Of a stretch of DNA of 64,000 nucleotides, positions 1 through 11,800 are shown in pieces; positions within the stretch are counted from its first letter, which is position 1, and every line of letters begins with the position of its first letter. The notes under the pieces are model-generated. The model saw nothing but the letters and a program-made list of their open reading frames with translations. It did not search any database and was not told where the DNA came from. The stretch is taken from assembly GCF_004379255.2 (NCBI RefSeq), contig NC_056036.1, positions 496,001-560,000 on the forward strand, written 5' to 3'. The DNA comes from Salvia splendens (taxonomy: Eukaryota; Streptophyta; Magnoliopsida; Lamiales; Lamiaceae). The translations under genes were made by a program, and so were the position numbers.

Positions 1-1002
1 AAAATTCGAAACACCACCATATATTATTGGGACCATTATAAAAGTTGAGCCTTATGATTTTTTGGAATTTGGGATGGGTTGGACATTCCTAAATCTAGGA
101 GAATAGTGAGAGTTGAAAAGATAAGGGAGGGGTCTCCCAACTTACACTTTTTAGTACCTTTTTAAAAAAATTTCTCTTTCTTGGTATAGTTATAGAATCT
201 ATATATATTGCTTTCAAGAAATATATTGCATGCCTCATGATTCTTATCCGAAAAAACAATTTAATCTTTGAATTAACTTCATCTATATAGCATACTTTCT
301 CAATAGGACATTTAGATAGACTGATGTGATTTGTGAATTCAATTATTAATAACAATGAAATATTAATTAGAATCAAAATAGTTTAAAAAAACAAAAAAAT
401 AATAATAATACTAATATGAACTAATTATTGGAAACATTCACACAAGATATCACTTTGCAAACAAGAATAATTAGGATTAGTAAATCTTGAAGAATAGTTA
501 GAGTTTAAAAGATAAGGGCAAGAAAATATCTTCTCCAGACATTCATCACGTCAAGGGGTCTCCCAACTTACACTTTTTAGTACAGTACCCTTTAATTTCT
601 TCTTCTTTCTTCTTTTTTAGAAAATAATACATATATATTGCATGCCCCATAATTCTTAGCTAAACAAAACAATTTCTTTGACAAGTTTATTAATAGTTTT
701 TCTTCTTAATCATACAAATTTATTTATATTTAATGAATTAGGAGTAGTTCTGACTTAATCTGAAGGGAATGCAACGAGTTAATCACTTTAAATCGATTCA
801 AAACTAAAAATATATCTTCAAATTTTATCTCAATCATAAAAAATGAATTTTACAATGTCCTCCTCTGACATTTTTTTAATTTAGAAAGTCTATTATTTTT
901 TTACGATAAAATTGATAAAAGTGTAATGTCCCGAGCTCAAACACCAAAACTCTAAAATTTCACACTTGAATTATTAGGAATATCCAAAAAGAAAATACTA
1001 CG
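1..1002. other. AT-rich intergenic DNA with a local duplication
   Basis: No gene is supported here. The stretch is AT-rich. Its only clear structure is a pair of diverged direct copies, listed separately. Short open frames are not supported by codon pattern or splice context. Confidence 0.6.
91..690. repeat. Diverged direct duplication (about 91-285 and 481-682)
   Basis: Two blocks about 390 to 400 bp apart share the same order of words: a block around 'gaatagtgagagttgaaaag', then 'ggtctcccaacttacacttt', then 'atatatattgcatgcc' followed by an A-rich tract. The copies differ by many substitutions and small indels, so the duplication is old. No coding content is visible in either copy. Confidence 0.6.
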
Positions 1003-1007
1003 TAAAT

Positions 1008-1274
1008 TGTGAAATATTGATGGATCAGTTGCGGCTTAGGAGCTCAATCGAGCTCATTAGTATGAAATACTGTTTAGGAGTCATAGGATGGGAGTTAGTT
1101 AAAGATGCTCTAATCTGGACCATTGATCAAAAGTAGTCGTTGTATTCAAATGGTTGTATAAAAAGTTAGTTTTAGTTGTTGAGTTTTTTTAGCTAAAACT
1201 GTATCCTCTCAAATTCAATAAGAGTTTTCTTGTTTCTCAAAATTGTTCTTCATCTTTTCAAATAGAATCTAACA
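1008..1274 (+). repeat. 5' LTR of the Copia element
   Basis: This 267-bp repeat starts TGTGAAATATTG and ends AATCTAACA. It carries a TATA-like 'gtataaaaag' near 1156, the likely promoter. It matches 2427-2722 except for scattered substitutions and one missing segment near its start. Confidence 0.92.
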
Positions 1275-1354
1275 ATTGGCGCCGTCCGGTGGGAAGAAGC
1301 AACTGAAGATTTCCCCGATACTGTTCCGATTGGAATCGGATCCGCGACATAGAG

Positions 1355-1745
1355 ATGGCATCAAGATTTGAAGCCGAAAAATTCACGGGCAAGAACGATT
1401 TTTCCTTGTGGAGGATGAAGGTGCGTGCTATGCTTACGCAGCAAGGTTTATCTTCAGCTCTAACGAAAGAGACGAAGGATGGAAAGGAGGCAGAGGCCTC
1501 GGATGCGAAGTCTACTCCGAAAGATGAGGCGATTGAAGCGAAAGCATTCAACACGATTGTTCTATGCCTCGGAGATAAAGTTCTGAGAGAGATATCCAGA
1601 GAGACTACAACGGCAGGTATCATGGCAAAACTTGAATATCTATATCTTACAAAGTCTTTAGCAAATAGGCTGCTTATGAAGCAGCGCCTATACTCATATA
1701 AGTTTGTAGAAGGAGAGGGGATTATGGAACATTATTGGAAGTGCT
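1355..1745 (+). pseudogene. Copia gag fragment (N-terminal part only)
   Basis: The ATG at 1355 opens a frame beginning MASRFEAEKFTGKNDF and containing 'LWRMKVRAML', typical of the N-terminus of plant Copia gag (DUF4219/UBN2 type capsid). The frame stays gag-like through 'EGIMEH' near 1730. It then joins out of frame to reverse-transcriptase sequence and stops at 1760-1762. The zinc knuckle and everything beyond it are missing, so this is the left side of a large internal deletion. Confidence 0.85.
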
Positions 1746-2402
1746 ATGTATGCAATGATTAGTACACAACCAGACATAGCACAAGCAATTTCCATAACTA
1801 TCAGATACATGTCCAATTATGGAAAGGAGCACTGGTCTGCTCTAAAGTGGCTGATGAGATATCTAAAAGGAGCCACAAATGTTGGAATTCTGTTTGATGG
1901 AGGAAATGTGCTTGAGGGTGATGCATTGGTAGGTTGGAGTGACTCTGATTTTGCAGGGAATCTGGATACTAGAAGGTCTCAATCAGGCTATTTGTTTACT
2001 CTCTATGGTTCTGTGATAAGCTGGAAGAGTAGCCTTCAATGAGTGGTTGCTTTATCAACTACTGAATCAGAATTCATGTCCTTGACAGCTGCTGTGAAAG
2101 AGGACTGTTGGCTTAAGGGAATTCTGAAAGACGTCGGCATAGATCAGAAGACTGTAAGCATTGGTTGTGACAACAACAGTGCATTATGCTTGGCAAAACA
2201 CCAAGTCTACCATGAAAGAAGTAAGCACATTGATGTGCGGCTACATATCATACGGGAGAAGATTGAAGAAAGGGAAATAAAAGTCTTCAAAGTTGATACT
2301 GCTGAGAATCCAGCAAATATGCTAACAAAGCCTCTACGAAGATCAAAGTTGGAGTTGTGCATGAAGTTAGTGAGTCTACAAAGAGGGCTCAAGGCTGGTT
2401 GA
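1740..2402 (+). pseudogene. Copia reverse transcriptase end plus RNase H
   Basis: The frame from 1746 reads as the end of the Copia polymerase: 'AMISTQPDIAQAI', then the RNase H start 'GWSDSDFAG', 'RRSQSGYLF', and after the stop 'ALSTTESEFMSL', 'CDNNSALCLAKH', 'RSKHIDVRLHIIREKI' and 'NPANMLTKPL'. An in-frame TGA at 2041-2043 interrupts the motif that normally reads lysine or arginine before 'VVALST'. Restoring C for T would give CGA, so deamination of a methylated CpG is a likely cause. The frame ends at 2400-2402 just before the polypurine tract. Confidence 0.9.
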
Positions 2403-2426
2403 TAGTTGAACCATCAAGGTGGAGTT

Positions 2427-2722
2427 TGTGAAATATTGATGGATCAGCTGCTATGAGGTGCATAGGTGGATCAGCTGCGGCTTAGGAGCTCAATCGAGCT
2501 CATTAGTATGAAAGACTGTTCAGGAGCCGTAGGATGGGAGTTAGTTAAAGATGCTCTAATCTAGACCATTGATCAAAAGTAGCCGTTGTATTCAAATGAT
2601 TGTATAAAAAGTTAGTTTTAGTTGTTGAGTTTTTTTTAGCTAAAATTGTATCCTCTCAAATTCAATAAGAGTTTTCTTGTTTCTCAAAATTGTTCTTTCA
2701 TCTTTTCAAATAGAATCTAACA
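2427..2722 (+). repeat. 3' LTR of the Copia element
   Basis: This 296-bp partner of the 5' LTR is 29 bp longer. The extra sequence is near its start, where 'ggatcagctgc' occurs twice, about 28 bp apart. The 5' copy has it once. The repeat ends AATCTAACA and is followed by the TAAAT target duplication. Confidence 0.92.
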
Positions 2723-2727
2723 TAAAT

Positions 2728-3207
2728 AATAGACATGCAAATAGTATTCTTGCCGACATTCTAACCTCATAAGACGAGAAAACAAGTAGGTTTATGTGAC
2801 CCTACTTTTTTTATTTATTTTCAATAAATGTTATAAGCTCCCAAAGCCAAAAATGCATATGACAGCTCAATTTCTCAAGAATTATTTACACGGTTGTACA
2901 TATAGTCCTGTACTCTACTATACTATTTTATGAAATTTTAGAGTCGCAATTGAACTACTATAATCCCAATTTAATTTAATTTTGTTCTTTTTGTTCTCCA
3001 CTTGGAGAAATATGTGGGTTGATTTTTATTGAAGGAAATAATATGTGGGTTGTTGAAATCTCCATTTTCCACATGCCTTTGTGACCAGGTATGGGACACA
3101 GTGCCGTGTAGACCATAACTTAATATTTAATTAATTTAATTTAATTTAATTTAATTTTATGACAAAATCATGAATATAATATGTTTATGGTTTCTATGAT
3201 AAAATAA
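2728..3207. other. Intergenic, nothing recognised
   Basis: AT-rich sequence between the Copia element and the first MITE, with a short TTTAA repeat tract near 3130. No gene or RNA is seen. Confidence 0.6.
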
Positions 3208-3470
3208 TACTTCCTCCATCCATCATTTAAAAAGTCATTTTGACTCGGTACGGGTTTTAAGAAATTATTTGACTTGTGAAGAAAAGTAAATGGAGAAAGT
3301 GAGTGGAATGTGAGACTTATTTAAAGTATTAGTTTTATATTGAATTGTGAGTGTAAAAAAATTGATGGAATATGGAGGCTGCATATTAAAAATGGAATAA
3401 AATAAATAGTTCTATAAATCATGAACAAACCAAAATAACAAAATAGTTTAAATCATAGATGGAGGGAGTA
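3208..3470. mobile_element. Stowaway-like MITE
   Basis: The left end 'tacttcctccatccatc' is inverted at the right as 'gatggagggagta'. Both ends begin at TA, the target duplication of Tc1/mariner-type Stowaway elements. The inside is non-coding and contains the common plant MITE phrase 'ggtacgggttttaagaaatt'. Confidence 0.8.
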
Positions 3471-5300
3471 GTACTAGTTTGTATATATAAGAGTTGTATA
3501 TAGTGAGACTTTGGTCCCTTGTGCTTGAAAAGTGGTACGTCACAAGAAATGTCCCAAAAGAGTTTCTCAAGAATGATTGGCCCTTTTCAATTGAATGAGG
3601 TGAAAAGCCTTTATATATTTGATTGGCTGAGACATTGCATCACAATGTCTAAAGGTTTTATCATAGGTTTTACTATAATTGGAATGTTTCGTTCTTTCCA
3701 ATAGATTCTTTGAAATTGGGTTTCCATATGAGTAATCACATCAAGATTGCGAATATTTTCTCGTCTGAATATTTTAAAAATATTTTATGTTTGTGCCTCG
3801 GGAGCACATTTATTAAATATTTGAGATAAATTTAGTACACATCTATAAGATCATGCAATAATAGTCCTCCAAAAAGGAAACATTTAAAATACTCCTAAAC
3901 TCCTAATGATATAAATATCATACCCCTCCGTCTAAAAAAAGGTCCTATTTGTTTATGGCACGAATTTTAATAAAAAATTGATAAAATAAAAGAAAAGAAG
4001 AAAAAACAGGTAAAGTAAGAGAGACATGAATAAACAGTAGATAACGTATGAGAGAAAAAAGAAAAAGTAGATAAATATAAGAGAGAAAGTTTTCAATTAT
4101 AGAAATGATATTATTTTTTATGAACATTTCAAAATGGCAAAATGAAATTATTTTTCGTGGACAGTTAATACGTCACGTTAATTAGTATTTCATGCTTTAG
4201 AATAAACACCGATAATCAGCAGACCAGTAACAATACCATATACTAGTACTATTAATTATCATAGTCTTGCCATTTAGTGAAAAATAAATTCTTTATAATA
4301 TCTATAATTCGACTGTATGCAAATAAAGTACATGGACACGACAAATTAACGAATTTAGAAAAGAAGTGAAAATCCAAACAATAAATGCTCGTGACAATTT
4401 AACAGTGGTTTTGATATTTTTTTTATAGAATATGTATGTACGTATTTATTGAGTATTTTGGTTTAAATTAGATTTCAACCCATATGGTGCATGATATAAA
4501 CAGCTAGCCCGATATATTATCATGTATACACAACAAATCTATACATTTATAAGTTTTGTCCTTATTCTAAAATATTTATAAATCATGGGTATATTGCGTT
4601 TCGTGCTTATACTCCATAAGTTATGGTGGAAGTTTTTCTTATATTCAACCATATCATAGTTATTACCATTACCATTACCATTACAATTATTCAATATTGG
4701 GATTAAAGAATTAGTGCAATTTACCACCATCACCCAATTAATTTGTTTGAATCATTTCTATGAATTAACGGTCTGCAATTAATTTATAATGTGGCAGTTA
4801 TAAACGACGACTTTGATAAAAAAAATCTATTAATTCAAATTATTTTTATTAAGGGATTATAATTTGAAAGGTCAAAAAATTTATGATTCATTTGTTATTA
4901 ATTTAATTTATCACCAATAATATTGGCTTAAAGTCACTAAGAATGCGAAAAGCTACCCGTTTTCTATAAATTTGGCTTGTACAAGGATACTTTGCAAAAA
5001 CAGAAATACAAAGGTGATTGAGTTCCACCGAGCTAAAAAGCTTGAAGAATTGAAGGAAATTCATTCTTGCTAGGGGCAGCTTCAACAATGCTTCAACTCA
5101 TTGTTAGGATTGAATTAGCTTCAATCATTCTACAAAAGGTATCATGTTTTCTTTTTTTTTTTATGCTATTTTGTACAATAAAATAAATCCATAACATTCA
5201 ATATATAAATTTACCAAAATTTTTAATATTTTGTACAAGACTAATTGTTAGTGCATAGATATTTGCTTGAAGTATTATTTTTATGTCATGTAAATATTGC
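3471..5300. other. Intergenic, AT-rich, one degenerate MITE
   Basis: Around 3922-4168 a left end 'cccctccgtct' and a right end resembling inverted 'tccacgaaaaat' suggest an old Stowaway-like element with an A/G-rich middle. At 4665-4690 a short 'attacc' microsatellite is present. Nothing else is supported, and the open frames here lack family resemblance. Confidence 0.5.
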
Positions 5301-5338
5301 TTTTTAAAAAAATGAACTAATAAAAATAAATTAATGGT

Positions 5339-5365
5339 CCGTGCATAGCACGGGTGTTACACTAG
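5339..5365 (+). mobile_element. Helitron 3' terminus (plus orientation)
   Basis: A perfect 6-bp stem with 3-nt loop (CCGTGC ATA GCACGG, 5339-5353) is followed eight bases later by CTAG (5362-5365) and then T. This is the canonical Helitron 3' end: a GC hairpin shortly before CTRR, inserted before T. The body would extend leftward. I could not find its 5' TC end or any Rep/helicase coding, so this is a non-autonomous or decayed copy. The same hairpin is used at 14014 on the other strand. Confidence 0.7.
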
Positions 5366-5366
5366 T

Positions 5367-8346
5367 TATTAATAAATCACAACATAAAACATAGAGTTGA
5401 AATCAATGGATTGTAACAATGTCATAATATAGTAGGAGTACCCTAAAACTATTAAAAAACCAAAACATAAACATGTACTACAATTATAAGATTTGAAACA
5501 CTATTCCTTTATGGCCCAACTCTATTATTTTCTCTTAATTAAAATCCGTTGGGCCCAACTAACCTTCATAGTTTTAGTGTCTCATTGCCCAATAAATATT
5601 TCATTTTAAATATGAGAAATTATGAGATCCACTACTTGGGCCGGTAGCATTGTTATTTGTGGAGTACTATTAAATAAAGTTCCACTATTTGATTTTCGAA
5701 ATAATAGTATTAGACATGAATAAGATGTATGAAGGCGAATTATTAGAGGCAAAGAAGGCTTTATCTTTTGACGCGCTCTCATTCTCTGTCTAAAGATATG
5801 AGCTTCTAAAGTTCTAATATTGAACAACTCAAGGCAAGAGACAATGAGAAGCCAAAAATATGAATTCATATTTTTAATTTATTCATTCGGAAAAAACATG
5901 AAGTTCAGTCAGTCAAATGATAGTTTATCCTGCAATTCTTAAAATAGTTGAGAAAACCATTAATATTTGAATGTTGTTTGCAATTATCTCAGGACCATAT
6001 TTTTTGGTGGATTTGTATTTGATATGACGATCGGAAAATCAAAAGGGGTGTGTATTCATGAAAAACAATGTCGTTTGAAGGTAAAAACATTAATAATGTA
6101 TTGCATGATGATGGCTAGATTTTATTATCGTTGGATAATTACAAACATATCAAGCCTCATGATTTTTTCCTAACTAATTTTTAAATTTACAAAATGGATC
6201 AATATTTGTCCGCGCCTCATGATTTTTTTTGACAATTAACCTTCATTAGTTAATCTTCATTATTCGTCGAAGTAAAGCCCACCTTATCTATTTCATTCTT
6301 ATCATCCAACCGTGTGCATATGCCTTGACAACTGAGGTTGGTCGGATGGTGGGAATTTTAGTGGGCCATTTTTTGTTTCCCTATTATTATTTGATGTGAT
6401 ATTTACTTGTCATGTCAATTTTTGGGGTTGTACACAAAATGGATCTGGCAACTTCAATCATTCTTTCCCCTCTTCCCATGTTTATTTCAGATTTTAACTA
6501 TATTTTATGACATGATTTTCTGTCGGTTGATAATGTTATACTCCCCCATCTTATTTAAGATTCAAGATGTTCAAATTCTAAAGTGACATAGTAGGATTTT
6601 AAGAGTGGTTAGATGAAGTATGTAGTGAGAAAAAAATATACAGATATTTTGATGAGAGAGTGATTTATTTTGAAATATAGAAAGTGAAACATATTGAGTG
6701 GAATAAATTAAAAAGGAAATGTAGACATCTTGAATGAGACAGATGGAGTATTAATAATCAAATTACTAGGGTTAGTGATTAATTGCTAACTAATTAGGAT
6801 TCTCAAATTAAGACTAAATCTTAGCTATTAGATTAGGAGATCTAGTGGCTGAAATAAAGTCAAGTGGATTATATTTTAAGGTGAATGGTTATGTTCATAA
6901 CTCAAAATTTATATTAACAAAAATATTTATGTAAATTGGTAAATTTTATCCAACGGGTGGATAACATGCTATTTGTTAGGTAGTCCCACACCAATGGAGA
7001 GGACTTAGCTGTGATTGCATTATGTCTCCACCCACTTATAGATATTTTATGGAGTATGTACCAACAACACTTGGTATTTTATATTGTGTAAAATAACATG
7101 TAAATAAAACTCAATATTTGCTTACATAATTACATTATTGAAGTATACAAATATATATTTATAATCTAGTATATATTTAATAGCTTAAATTATTTAATTT
7201 AAATCGTTTTATAATATTTTATATAGACATGCATCAATTTTTTAAAAACTATTTACAATAATCAACTTCCCCATTTTTATAGAAATGTTATTTTTTATTG
7301 TTTACTTTATATATTATAAATATCAACATCGTAAATAAAATAAAATAAAAGGAATAAAGTAAAGAATGTGTACAGCAGCGTACACGCTATAAAGAGAATA
7401 AAAGAATTGTTAGGCGATTAAATAAATTGCAAGCTTTCTAATTAAGCTTTAGCATGAAGTCTTAAGTTTTGATGTTTGCATGAGGATGATAAGCATGATT
7501 TATTTAAAAGGTGTAATATCCATACGTCGGCAATCATCCTTACACGCTATACTATTTTTTTATGACAAAAGAAAAACAATTAGTAGTATATATTTGTAGA
7601 TTGAAGGCGTCTTTACGGAGTACTAAATTAAATAATTTTAATTGTTTTACTTCCTTCCATCTTGTTTGTCGCTTTCTCCCTTCAATCTCATTCTTTCATA
7701 AATAGATACTAAACCAACAAATGAAATTATTTAATTACTCCATATAATATGATATCGTTTACTAGCTATAATGTGACATTGTTTTAATTAATAAAATCAG
7801 TACAAATTAATAGTTCATATATATGGATAAATGAGCCTATATAGAAAGTCTTAGGTATATGTAGTTACAATTAGAATAGTCACGACGTATACACTCACTA
7901 TAGTATAAACCAAATAAAAAAAAATAATAGAGTACCACATAGGTCATAGATGACGCATTTTACAGTACTCGCAAATAAATATTTTAATTTAGTATGACAA
8001 ATACCAACATCTAGTAGTTTATTAGTATATCATGAAAAGCGAGGAAGCCTAATTTATTTAATTATTGTTGGAAAGCTTGTATGACTTATAAATATGGGTC
8101 TTGCAACGAATACAAGTGGTTGCTTTCTTGCTATGCTCTTTAATTAACGACACTTTGTTTTCAATGGTCGTCGAAATATTTAAATAGCTTAGATTAGGTA
8201 CAATAAGAAATACTATCGCTAGTTTTAATTTTATTTTTTCAGTTTTGATATGACCATATTGTACGTGCGAATGGTGTGGAAATACTAATTAAGGTTATTA
8301 TCAGGAATTGGTAAATAAATCACGACAAGAGGCGAGGTTGGGGTTG
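5367..8346. other. Intergenic, AT-rich, one MITE
   Basis: Apart from the MITE at 6539-6750 no gene or RNA can be supported. Several TGGGCC-type words occur around 5510-5600, but no transcript unit is evident beside them. Confidence 0.5.
6539..6750. mobile_element. Stowaway-like MITE
   Basis: Left end 'tactcccccatctt' and right end 'agatggagta' form imperfect terminal inverted repeats. The subterminal 'attcaagatgttcaa' is roughly inverted near 6720-6735 as 'gacatcttgaat'. The inside is non-coding, with the A/G-rich body typical of this family. Confidence 0.7.
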
Positions 8347-8354
8347 GGTGGGTC

Positions 8355-8867
8355 TAGGGGTGGCAAATCGTGCGTGTCGGGTTGTTATCGTGTCGACACG
8401 ATAACGACACGAACACGATAACAGCAAACACGAACACGACCTTAAGAAAACCTCAAACACGAACACGAACACGACATTAAATCCTCAGACACGAACACGA
8501 CACGAACCAATTCGGGTCAACACGACACGATAACAACACGTACACGAGATGACACGATAACGACTCGATAACAACACGACCTGATAACTGTTAAACCTAT
8601 TAAAAATGAAAATAATAAGAATTAATAATATTAAAATATTATTTGTTAACGGATAACACGAACACGACACGAACACGACACGAACACGTATTGTTAACGG
8701 ATAACACGAACAAGACACGAACACGACACGAACACGACACGAAATTTTCGTGTCCTTAACGGGTCGACCCGATAAGGACACGAACCCAATAAGCTCTGAC
8801 CCAAACCCATTATTTTCGTGCCGGTTCGTGTCGTGTTATCGTGTCGTGTCAAAAATTGTCAGCCCTA
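8355..8867. mobile_element. hAT-type MITE with repetitive inverted ends
   Basis: The 513-bp element has ends TAGGGGTGGCAA and TTGTCAGCCCTA, which are inverted matches. It is flanked by a perfect 8-bp target duplication, GGTGGGTC (8347-8354 and 8868-8875), the signature length of hAT transposons. The subterminal regions are packed with 'cgacacgaacacgataac'-type words in both orientations. The centre (about 8590-8650) is AT-rich. There is no transposase frame. A second member lies at 52238-52800. Confidence 0.88.
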
Positions 8868-8875
8868 GGTGGGTC

Positions 8876-11800
8876 CCAGACCCTAACCATGGGTCCAATT
8901 CCAAACGTGCTGTCGTAAAACTTTATCACATTTGACAATTCATATTAGCTCTCCACATTTGACCTTTGGATAATTCTGACTTTACCTCAATTCTTCTAAT
9001 TTCAATTCTATTAGAAATTATTTATTTTAATAACAAATCTGAGCTTATTAATCTCTTCGTTTAGATTTCACTGTTTCGTTTAGGGACATATCACATATAT
9101 GGTTGTTTTTAGATTTCCAAGATTCATAAATTTCTAATTCAACCATCTCATAGCTTTTCCTTTGAATCAAAATTCGAACTTGTCGTTTTTGTTTTCATTG
9201 CTATCTTTTTATTTTAGTCGTCAAATTATGAATTGTTTCTTCTGTGAATTATTATAACCGAAATAATTATAGGTGTTTTTTCTCCTTTTTTAAAGTCTAA
9301 TTTTTTTTTTCTCAATTTTATTTTGTCATGCGTAAAGACAATGTACTTTAGTTTCAGGGGGATTCTTTCATAATTTCTTAGAAAACTATCAGTGTCAAAA
9401 ATTGGTGGTTGGTGGTGGAATGAAACTGACGGCGGGCGGGTTTATAAGTCGCTGCAGATAAGTTATGTATCGAGGGAAAGAGTAGAGAGAAACATTCCAA
9501 CGTCATAAATTTCATTTTCTAGATCCATCACTTATGGACCGATCACGGCTTTTCTTGAATTGCCACATATCCGGTTACTACTATGCATTATAAGTTAGAA
9601 CAAAATAAAATATGTGGAAACTTCCTAAGGGACTTACTCAAATGTTACACACTAACAAGGAACTAAGAAATGGCCAAATAAAGTCCCATGCTTCGAAGAA
9701 TAATTGTTGATGTGGGAGTCTAATTAGTTAAAGTTGTGTAGCCACATGTGGTCACATGAGCAACTCTATGAATCAAGAATCTCACACTTTCTCTGTACGG
9801 TACTCCCTCCGTCCGTTATCAAATGTCTCATATTTGACCGGCACGAGTTTTAAGAAATTGTTTGACTTTATATAGTAAAGTGGGTAGAAAAGTTAATGGA
9901 ACATGAGAACTATTTTTATATATTGATTTTGTAATAAAACGTGGGTGGAATGCGTTAGTGGAATGTGGGGTCCACTTACCAAATATAGTAAAAGTGAAAT
10001 GAGACATTTAATATCGGGCAGACGAAAAAGGAAAAATGAGATATTTGATGGCGGACAGACGAAAAAAGAAAAATGGGATATTTAATAAAGGACGAAGGGA
10101 GTAGTAATTTTAATATTTGAACAGGAAAAATACATTCGTTCGATCCTATTTATAAATCGAGGTTTAAATAGTTTTTTTTTGTTTAATTTATTGTAGTACT
10201 ATTTGATTTGTAGTAGGATATAAAGTGATTGAGGAAAGTTGAAACAGTGTGACACAACATGACACGTGAGTTCTATCTGGTCACGGAATTCGGCGATTGA
10301 CAATTGATAAGATATTCGGATGTGAGGTGGAATATGCATGCATACATATTATCCATTAGCCCTACAATTTTTAATGTGCAAATTTTTAAAAAGTTATTAC
10401 TACTTCACATCCCACAATAATAATCATATTTTATCATTTCAGTTTATCCCACAAATAAAATAATCTGATTACTTAAATTTTAAATTCATATGTTTGTTTT
10501 GATTTTTAATCAAATTGGAAAAGTAATCAGAATCCCGAGAAAAAGAAAAGTTAGTACAACTTTCCATAATTCTGAAACCTAACTTTTCTTTGGAATTCTT
10601 TTTTCCAGTTTTACAATTCTTACATATTTAATGCAATATAATATAGTTTTATTAATATTATTTTTATTATTAATTACAATATTTAAAAATAATTTAAAAT
10701 TATAAATCATACTTAATTTCGTTATAATAAATGACTGCCATTAAAATTATCATAATTATAACTATATTTTATAAAATTTTATAATAGTAACTAATAATTT
10801 ATCAAATAATTAAAATATAATTATATATAAATAAATCGTATAATAAATAATGATTATATTTTATAAATTAATAATTAGGTAATAAAGTCATAGTGATATT
10901 TTAAATAATAATCATATTTATTATTATAATATTCATAAATAATAATAATAATAAATATTATTATTATAATAAATGAGTATAATACTCCATGTAATATAAT
11001 TACAATTATATTATTATATATTATGATGGATAATCCATACTCCATGTAGTATAATACTCCATCGTAATAATAAATAATAATAATTATTTGTAGTTAATAA
11101 TTTATTAAAAATTTTACATTATTTTTTCTATAAATAAAAAAATAATATGTATATTTTTAGTTTGATGTTTAAATTAAATATAAACTTAAAATATTGATAT
11201 TTTACAAACATAGGAAAGTTAAACTACTAGGAATCATATTCCCGGGATTCATTTTTCCAGGAATCATTTTTCACATTCAACCAACAATAAACATTCAACC
11301 CATAATATCTAAATATACCCCCACTCTCATAATTTAATTATTTTTCACAAACTAAAATTATTATTATTTCTTTCAAAGGAGTATATATCATCGATAAAAC
11401 GCGATTCACTCTTGATCACATTTTCAATACGTGATATGGAGTAAAATATAAAAATGATTAAATAGTTCCTTGCACACTACAATTTGATTGAGTCAGCTAA
11501 AAGTCGAAACGTTGCAATTAAAAGGCACTGTAGAATTAATTTAATAAGGTGATTAATTGAAAATAAATTAAATAACTACGTATTAAAGTATGAAGTAAGC
11601 ATCGATGTCATGAAAATTGAAAAATTGGCATGAAAATTAAATTACTCCGTTCCACCAAAGGTGTGAGTGTTGGTGTGGAACGATAGGATTGAGAGGAACA
11701 CAATCTTATTTTCGATCCACATATATATTTGACATGTTTGAAAGAGCTCGAACATATTTCAATAACAATATTTTTGTATTTATTTTAGGCCACTTCCTTT

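Larger units (their letters stand above)
1008..2722 (+). mobile_element. Internally deleted Ty1/Copia LTR retrotransposon
   Basis: The element begins with TG and ends with CA, and has two LTRs (1008-1274 and 2427-2722). It is flanked by the 5-bp target duplication TAAAT (1003-1007 and 2723-2727). A primer-binding-like sequence, 'ttggcgccgtccggtggg', follows the 5' LTR at about 1276. A purine tract, 'aaggtggag', lies just before the 3' LTR. Only the start of gag and the end of the reverse transcriptase/RNase H region remain; protease, integrase and most of the polymerase are gone. The element is 1715 bp, far below a full Copia element, and cannot move by itself. Confidence 0.93.

Noticed and set aside
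1746..2402. A functional RNase H gene in the Copia remnant
   Set aside because: An in-frame TGA at 2041-2043 and loss of the upstream polymerase show that it is dead.
8400..8760. CRISPR-like or tandem repeat array of 'cacgaacacgaca' words
   Set aside because: The words occur in both orientations without regular spacers, inside a transposon with defined ends. CRISPR arrays are not expected in a plant nuclear genome.
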